Origin: Chromera velia
Taxonomy: Eukaryota > Sar > Chromeraceae
Assembly: GCA_018398765.1 (NCBI GenBank)
Contig: JAHBMJ010000854.1
Span: 2,082-39,551 of the forward strand
Direction: 5' to 3'
Length of the DNA: 37,470 nucleotides
Shown here in pieces: positions 31,104 to 37,470 of the stretch. Each line of letters starts with the position of its first letter. The stretch's first letter is position 1. The notes beneath the pieces are model-generated. The model did not search any database and was not told where the DNA came from. It was given only the letters and a program-made list of their open reading frames with translations. The position numbers and the translations under genes were made by a program.

Positions 31104-32651
31104 TCTAGGACTCGATCAGTTTTGGTTCTTCCTCTGAACTGCCGAATTCCTGAAAGGAATGGGAAGAAGGAAAGACACTTTGAAAAAGAGGGAGAAAAGC
31201 TCCTCCTTTCTCTGCATGTCGGGTGAGGAAAGCGTCTTCGCACTAACACGAAAGGAAGGGGGGAGGCTGAACGGTACGGATTTGCATACTTGTCCATGAA
31301 ACTGCTTTTTAAGCACTTGTTACAACAATTCATTGAGGGTCATTTCTTTTGGGTCGGCAGGAAGGCGGGGGCCTCTCCTGATCTCGACTTCTAAGTGTCT
31401 CTCTCCTGTTCTGTTTCTTTTTTCGTTCTGTTTTTGCAGTTCGATGCTCAGCATCTCTCTTAATGATTTGTTTTTAGTCAAGATTCCTGTAGGTCCCTTC
31501 CTCCTCACGCCCTCTGAACAGGGGTGTGGAGGAGGAGGGTGGTCTCTGATGCAAAAGAAGGCAAAAAGCCCATGCGTCGAGGGGATCGCTTGTGTGAGGA
31601 CAACGGGGGGCGAGGGGGGACAGCCAGGAAGAGAGTGAGACGAAGCTTTTCATGGCAAAATGAAGGGAAGAGAAGTGAAGTGAAGGGACGGGATTTCAGG
31701 AACTCAGGCGTGTCTCGCTAGAATGAGCCTGCATGTCTCTGTGTGTCCATTTTGTTTTTTGGGGGGGTCTTCAATGAAAAGTCAGTCGAGGTCAGCAGAG
31801 CCAGCCCGCAATTAAGCAACTGCATGCGAGTATGGATGGAAACCACGTAGAGAAGAAGAATAGTTCGTGCAAACAATTCATGGAAAGGAAAAGTACCTGC
31901 AAGTGCATGCATTTGCCTGCCTGCCTGTCCGCCTGTCTGGGTTCGAAATCGAGGGCGTCGAGCGACGTCGTGTGCATCCGTGCACGCACACATACGTATG
32001 GAGGGATGGGTTGGCTTTGGCTTGCCTTCCAGGGAGGCATCTCTGTCATCTTCCTTTCTTTCTGCCTTTTGGGGGGACTCTCTTTCCGTCCCTATCGGGT
32101 TTCCAGGCGCCCCCCTTCCTCTGGTTTCCCCTCTTTTGAAAACATCTTTAGGGGTAATGGAGGGAGCCTTGTCTTTTGTGCACCTTCATTAGATTTTCTT
32201 TTAAATTTGCTCTGGTCTGCCCTGGTATGGAAATGGAAGACCGCGTGATCGAGAGAGAACCCTTATAGTTCCGCAGTCGGCTGGCTGACTTGGTGACTGA
32301 CTACTAAACCAGCTAGTGATTGACTGCCATCTCTCCCCCTTCTCATGTCTGCCTACATTCTTCTACCTCCTCCACCTCTGCACGCTCATCTGCAAAATCA
32401 CACAGACAATGACCCCAAAGCTAGTAACAGAAAGTGAAGTTTTGCATGCATGTCTGCATGCACGTGCACATGCGCAAGAGTGTTGTCAGAACCCTTCTGT
32501 CTGCAATGATCAGTGCAATCAGAGCAATGATGTCTCATTGGGTACTGCAGTGAGCTAGTGGGTGAGGGATCAGCAAGGGAGGTTAGTTCTCAACTTCTCT
32601 GACACCCCCCTCCTTTCAATTTAATACCCACGTGCGTCTTCGACCTTATTT
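30627..32651. other. Intergenic DNA downstream of the carrier gene
   Basis: No gene supported. A (CA)n-(GA)n microsatellite lies at 31038-31103. Longest open frames (for example 31832-32248) are Ser/Phe/Leu-biased, lack family similarity and have no coherent splice pattern. The first part is presumably the carrier 3' UTR. Confidence 0.5.
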
Positions 32652-32659
32652 CATCCAAT

Positions 32660-33358
32660 CTACCCTGCAAAAATGAGTGAATTTACATGAATTTACGTGA
32701 ATTTAAGCAGTGAATTGAAATGAATTTAAGTGAATTTACAAGTGAATTTTGAGCATAAATTCACTAATCCCTGCAAGTTGCCAGGAATATGAAGGAATTT
32801 AGGGTAGGAATATATGAAGGAATATGGGGTAGGAATATGTAGGATTATGTAGGAATATGAGGTAGGAATGTACAGGTAAAAATCGGTACGAATTTAAATC
32901 AAAATTCCTGGTACCAGGAAAAATGAGGAAATCAATATTTTTTTTCATATTCCTACCCCATATTCCTACATATTCCTTCATGCATATTCCTACCTCAAAG
33001 TATAAGCATGCATGCATGCATATGATTGAATGATTGAATTGCATGCAGGATGCATTAATTCACTGCATGAAGAACCGCGCGAGATTTCTATGCCGGCCCA
33101 TTGCCGGGGCCCTCTGTTGGCCCTACAATGCCCGAATTTTGGTGTTTCCGTACTAAAAAATTGGTGCCAAAGGCACCAACTTACGGAAAAACCGTAACGA
33201 AAAAAGCCGTAATCTGTAAACCCCTCACAGACCCCCATCGTAACCCTTATGTGGACGGTATACTTGTATCACTTATAAGTTCAGGTAAATTCATCTAAAT
33301 TCACTGTTTAAATTCACTTAAATTCATTTGTAAATTCACTCATTTTTGTAGGGTATAG
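32660..33358. mobile_element. Non-autonomous TIR DNA transposon (hAT-like MITE) with 8 bp target-site duplication
   Basis: The left end CTACCCTGCAAAAATGAG and the inverse of the right end, CTATACCCTACAAAAATGAG, match apart from a TA gap and one base. Similarity continues inward as degenerate TGAATTTAC/TGAATTTAAG repeats for about 75 bp. The element is flanked by CATCCAAT at 32652-32659 and 33359-33366. An 8 bp duplication is typical of the hAT superfamily. No transposase is encoded. Inside are a second inverted repeat of AGGAATATG-type units (32784-32870 with 32946-33000) and a hairpin (TTGGTGCC AAA GGCACCAA, 33161-33179). Confidence 0.85.
32784..33000. repeat. Nested inverted array of GTAGGAATATG units
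   Basis: The left arm has about six degenerate AGGAATATG units; the right arm has the same units inverted (CATATTCCTAC). A small palindrome CCTGGTACCAGG (32911-32922) lies in the loop. It sits inside the TIR element. Confidence 0.8.
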
Positions 33359-33366
33359 CATCCAAT

Positions 33367-35208
33367 GCGTATGTGTCTACACAGTTTGATATCTATTGAC
33401 ATCTATGAATTCAAGTTATATATGCAAGTGATGAATTGATGATGGACGTTAATACTATTCTGTTAATACTAGACTATTATAAATTTGAACTAAACTCATT
33501 ACTCGTTACTCAAATTACCTAGTAGCCCCTCCACATAATGAATCTCATTAATTATTAACCCGAGGGTTGTGGCTATAGTTAGTTATAGTGTTAGCATAAC
33601 ATAGCATTGCATGATGCTCCGGGTTTTGCCCGTGGTCCACTGCCGGAGGTATATTGATTAAGCCTAGACGCCTATAGCCTAGACGCTGGTAAAAGTTTAA
33701 GCCCTAGTTAAGCCCTAAACAGTAGTATATATCTTTGTTGATATATATGCAGTGTATCTTGTCATGATCCTGATACTTGCTCTGTTTTTAACTAGGTTTT
33801 CAGCTTTCAAATTGTTGCTAAGTTCAATGCTAACTTGAAGGCTGGCCGGCAGTGGCCGCACCAGAGTCACGGGCCCTCGGACTTTGGGTCCGAGGTTGGG
33901 ATGCATATGGAGTCAGCAAAACATAAGAAAAAGAGAAGAACACAAAAGGTGCAACCACTTCATGCACACTTCACTCACATTGATTGAGTCATTCATTTGA
34001 ACTTTCAGAGCACATGGACGAAGAGACGCTTGCACACATGCACTTCAAAGTTGTCAGTTTGTCACTTACAGGATGCCTGCATCGACGGACACCGGCCGTT
34101 CAATCAAACAGCACTCCATAGAGACAGACAGACAAGCAGGCAAGTCTAAGTACAGGAAGACAGATCAATCAAGATACGCGTCGGACTCCAGGCACGCTCG
34201 CGGACGCGCGCCTTCTGCGTTAGGCATTGAAAAGGATCTTTTCTGTTCCACTCTACATCCGGACTTTTTTTCTTTCGTTCCTTCAACTTTCTTGCAACAA
34301 GACCACGGACAAAAGCAAACCAGCGCAGCAAGCCCCGTCACTGTTCAGTGAGCGACTGAGCAACAGACAGGCGAAACCACTCACAGCCCACGCTCTCACG
34401 TGCACTTATGCATCCAGGAACCCGTCTAAACTGCTTCTTCAATCATTGAACCGTTTGCGGTCACTCCGCATCTTCGTTGACGCGGTGTAACTGTATGCAT
34501 GACCCTCTTTCTCATTCATTCATTAAGTCTTTGAGAGCTGGGGGCAGAGAGAGAGAGCAGCCTTCGCACCCGAAGCAGGTCTCCACTTCCTCCCTCCCTC
34601 CCTCCCTCCACTGTATCACTCCCCGTGAGTCTTCTGCCACTTCATGTGACTCCCTCGTGTACTCACTCACTCACTCACTCATTTATGTATTCACCGATTC
34701 ATGCACCTGTCCAATCACTCACTCACTGACCTAGTGGCAGCTCCAAGAGACTTGCCTTGTTCTGCACTCACTTGGGATTTCATTGTTCCAACTGTTGAAA
34801 GGAAGAAAGAAAGAAAGTCGGTCGAAGGGGAAGCAAGGGAAGGAACACGATTTTTCCTTCCACCCGATGCTTTCGGCCTTCGCTCCTGTTGGAAGAAAAG
34901 AGAAAAGAAAAGAAAAGAAGAAGAGGGAGTCTGAAGAAAGAGATAAAGAGAAAAGAAGACAAAGATGAACTTGGAAGAACCAATCACTCCCCCGTTCCCC
35001 TTCCCATCCCACCCATAGTCCGTCACTGACTCATTCACTTCTTTCTTCTCCTGCATGTCACTCCATTTTTTCACGCACCCGATTACTCGATCACTTACTC
35101 AGTCTCTCAGCCTCGACAGTTTCTCCCCCCCCCCTCCCTTGCTTTTTCAATCCCTTTTCATTGCATTCGAGAGGGCGTCTGGCCACCTGCCTGCCTGCCT
35201 GCATAGGC
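33367..35208. other. Intergenic DNA, no gene seen
   Basis: 33370-33780 is AT-rich with short direct repeats (TAGCCTAGACGC and TAAGCCCTA). 34580-34610 holds (CCCT)n, 34660-34735 CACT repeats, and 34800-34970 is purine-rich. The right part is 3' of the minus-strand macroglobulin-like gene. Confidence 0.5.
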
Positions 35209-37382
35209 CTAGCAGGGCTGCAGGGCTGCGGACAGAGGAGAGACCTCAGAGGGGCACATGCACACGCCCTCGTCCAGGTCACAGAACCCGCCCCTCTCCT
35301 CCGGACACTCCGCATCGCAGCCTTTCGGGGCCGCTTGGAAGATGGGCCGTCTCGGTTCCTCTGCCTGGAAGCTCTCGAACACGCTCTCAGGCTCCTCCTC
35401 GCTGTCCCCTGAGGAGGAGGTGCTTCTACGAACAGCCAAACGGGAACCGGCAGACATCCCGAAGACCTCGGGCTGATCTTGCACAAACGCCTTCGCACCG
35501 GGGAAGGCGAACACGCCCGCTGCATTCACAGTGGCCACGTACTTGAAGGAATGGGCACCTGGGAACAGGGCCCAGCACTGGAAGGTGACCTGGTCTTTCT
35601 TCGTCTCCCTGCTGCAGGAGGGTAGGAAGGACAAGTACCTAGGCATGGGGGTGATGGGCCCACCCCCCGGGGGGCGGGCTCCTTCATTGTCTAGGAGGGG
35701 GTCCTCGGGCTCTAGACCCGCAGAAACCAGGTCCTCGATTGTGACTGCATTCAGTCTGTCTCGGGTGGTGACTTCGATCGTCACACACACACGAGTGCCG
35801 CTTTCGACTTCCTGCAACGGCTCTCCGACGCACTCCCCCGTCGTGTCATCACGTCTCTGCACAACCTTGCGCACAAGCAGACCCTTGTATGTGGGGGCAT
35901 CGAGCAGGTCTGCAGGGATGAACTCCATCTGGACTGCCACCTGGGCGCTTCCTGTTCCCGACACCTCAAAGCTCATTCTCTGCATTCCTCCCAACTCCTC
36001 TGTGTCCTTCTCCTCTTCAGCTGTAGAGGGAGAGGACGGAAGAGAGAGATCCTCCCAGGCAGAGGAGAACACGAGGGGACCCCGCTCTTCCTCAGTGAAG
36101 CGGAAGGTCGTAAGGTCCTTACTCGTCTCACCAGAGACGCCTGCAGGGGAGGGACTTCCCTCTCCCTCTCCTTCCGTCCCGCTCACAAGTCTGGCAGTGA
36201 GTGTCATGTCGGGTTCGTCGCTCCCTGTGCTCTCATCGAGAGACCTGAGAGATGCAACAGAGAGGATCATGGAGGCAGGGGCAGGGGGGGGGACTCTAGA
36301 GCTTCTGTAGAGGGAAGGAGGGCCGGAGGCGCCACCTGCAGCCACAAACGTGGCAACCTTGGAGACCAGAGGGTTCGAAACATCAGAGCCAGAAAGGGCG
36401 GCAACGGCAGAGAGCGCAGTTGCCTGTGTATCTGTTCTCAAAGGTGTGTCTCCACCCCCTCCAACTGCGATGTACGCGGTCTGTCCCTGAACGCGCACGC
36501 TCTCCAGAGCCTTCTCCCATGCTCTCTCCTGCCTTCTATCCAGTCTTCTCATGGAAGGCTCGAGTCTCTGAGCAACGAACAGGAAGAGCAGCTCATCGGA
36601 GAGAGAGTCAGAAAAGTCCCTGGCCTTGAGGGCAGCCCAGGACAGAGATCTCTCGTCTGCAGCAGGAAGACCAAATTCGTGGGAGCTCCCGACTGCCAGA
36701 CGAAGCCAGAGGAGGGTCTCGACCCCCAGTCGGTCTGCGAAGGTCTCGTTGGATCTTCTTCCCCTTGCTCTACCGAGGTCTCTCTGACTAGCCCACTCCT
36801 CTCTGAGTTCTCTCACTCTCTGGTCGAGCTGCGTCTTCCAAGTGGAGGCCAGGACGTCGAGTCTGCAAAGCAAGGGAGACCACAGAGAGGACGTGAAAGG
36901 GGGACTCGTGGCTTTGGGATGAAGAGCACTTTCGATGATACAACCTGAACGCGACTCTGCCTTTCTCTCTCTCTCCGATGCGTTTTATTGAATCTGTCAA
37001 ATGCCTATCGAGCCTTCGAACCAACTGAAAGGGCTGTCACGGTGTGAACGTCTTCTTTCAACAGACTGGTCTGCATTTCAGAAGATGCATTATTTTTTCA
37101 TAAAGCAACAGGAGAGAGAAACCTTCAAGAAGACACTCACTCCTCTCAACCAACCGATCGAACAAAACTGACTGACTGACTCTTCAGTCGAGGGGACCTC
37201 CTCTTCTCCCTCTTCTGCTCCTTCAGCAAGGGCAGTCTGCAGCCCTCCTCCTGCCAGTTCGTCTTCCACGATGAGGGCGAGGGAGGTCAGACGGAGGTTG
37301 AGCTTGGGTCTCCAGGAGAACCTACCGCTCCTCTCGCTCACCTCCTTCACGGGACGGCTGTAGAAACCGAGGTTGAACAGAC
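35209..37382 (-). CDS. Alpha-2-macroglobulin-like protein, C-terminal part ending in an EGF-like module; 5' end outside window
   Basis: Alpha-2-macroglobulin-type proteins trap proteases; bacterial-type members are large periplasmic or secreted proteins. Two minus-strand exons were traced: 37382-37181 and 36862-35209, joined in phase 2 with a GTCAGT donor (giving STEE-LDVLAST). Landmarks: LLWLRLAVGSSHEFGLP and the TED-like helix DTQATALSAVAALSG; then the strand region CVTIEVTTRDRLNAVTIEDL followed by SAGLEPEDP; and FPGAHSFKYVATVNAAGVFAFPGAKAF with QPEVFGMSAGSRL, which resembles the end of bacterial A2M domains. The last 40 residues hold six cysteines in EGF-like spacing (CDAECPEERGGFCDLDEGVCMCP ... 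C). Acidic, Ser-rich inserts lie between blocks. The thioester motif and signal peptide would be upstream, outside the window. Secretion is inferred from the cysteine module and the family. Confidence 0.8.
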
Positions 37383-37400
37383 CTGCAGAGGAATAGCGAT

Positions 37401-37401
<1 letters not shown>

Positions 37402-37433
<32 letters not shown>

Positions 37434-37470
37434 ACACATACACACACATACACACACACACACACACACA
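37402..37470. repeat. (CA)n microsatellite in an intron of the macroglobulin-like gene
   Basis: Interrupted by ATA units; it runs to the window edge and lies about 20 bp upstream (minus strand) of the exon beginning at 37382. Confidence 0.9.

Noticed and set aside
32784-33000. Regular repeat units that could suggest a CRISPR-like array
   Set aside because: Units are short, degenerate, without spacers, and lie in inverted order inside a TIR element in eukaryotic DNA.
35531-36310. 259-codon plus-strand open frame
   Set aside because: Antisense to the macroglobulin-like exon, which has family similarity; the plus frame has none.
1-37470. tRNA, rRNA or other structured RNA genes
   Set aside because: No cloverleaf, box motifs or rRNA core sequence was recognised by eye; a covariance-model scan would be needed to exclude them.

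Overview
This window looks like nuclear DNA of a eukaryotic protist. Genes are split into short exons by GT-AG introns, most introns carry long microsatellites, and the proteins have eukaryote-specific architectures: a GCN2-type eIF2-alpha kinase, an SLC25 carrier and arrays of ribonuclease-inhibitor-like leucine-rich repeats (LRRs). The gene mix and repeat content would fit a chromerid or related alveolate alga. That is inference only; no rRNA or organelle marker is present to prove it. All exon boundaries were worked out by hand from splice signals, frame continuity and family similarity.

Layout. (1) 223-5387, plus: the 3' end of a GCN2-like kinase gene, holding the HisRS-like and anticodon-binding-like domains; the kinase domain would lie left of the window. 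(2) 5.4-10.5 kb: gene-poor, AT-rich DNA with a decayed non-LTR retrotransposon 3' end (6183-7517, minus) and a ~600 bp polypurine tract (9.8-10.5 kb). (3) 10587-11801, minus: a single-exon TauE/SafE-type membrane transporter with an organelle-targeting-like N-terminus. (4) 12373-12778: a foldback (long inverted repeat) element. (5) 12895-15531, plus: an LRR pseudogene with several in-frame stops, still ending in a membrane anchor. (6) 17273-25581, minus: two tandem LRR genes of the same family. The downstream one has at least nine exons (about 940 codons traced). The upstream one has a short five-exon model (136 aa) and seems to stop after its first LRRs. (7) 26401-30626, plus: a complete six-exon SLC25A44-like mitochondrial carrier. 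(8) 30.6-35.2 kb: no convincing gene, but a 699 bp terminal-inverted-repeat element (32660-33358) flanked by a perfect 8 bp duplication. (9) 35209-37382, minus: the C-terminal part of a bacterial-type alpha-2-macroglobulin-like protein ending in an EGF-like cysteine module; its 5' end is off the right edge.

The genes do not form one pathway. The strongest theme is the LRR family: two tandem genes and one pseudogene share the repeat core LPPSLExLxLxG, and the two genes also share exon phases and exon lengths. This points to local duplication and decay. The second theme is repeat-rich introns, in which tetranucleotide repeats often lie directly beside splice sites.
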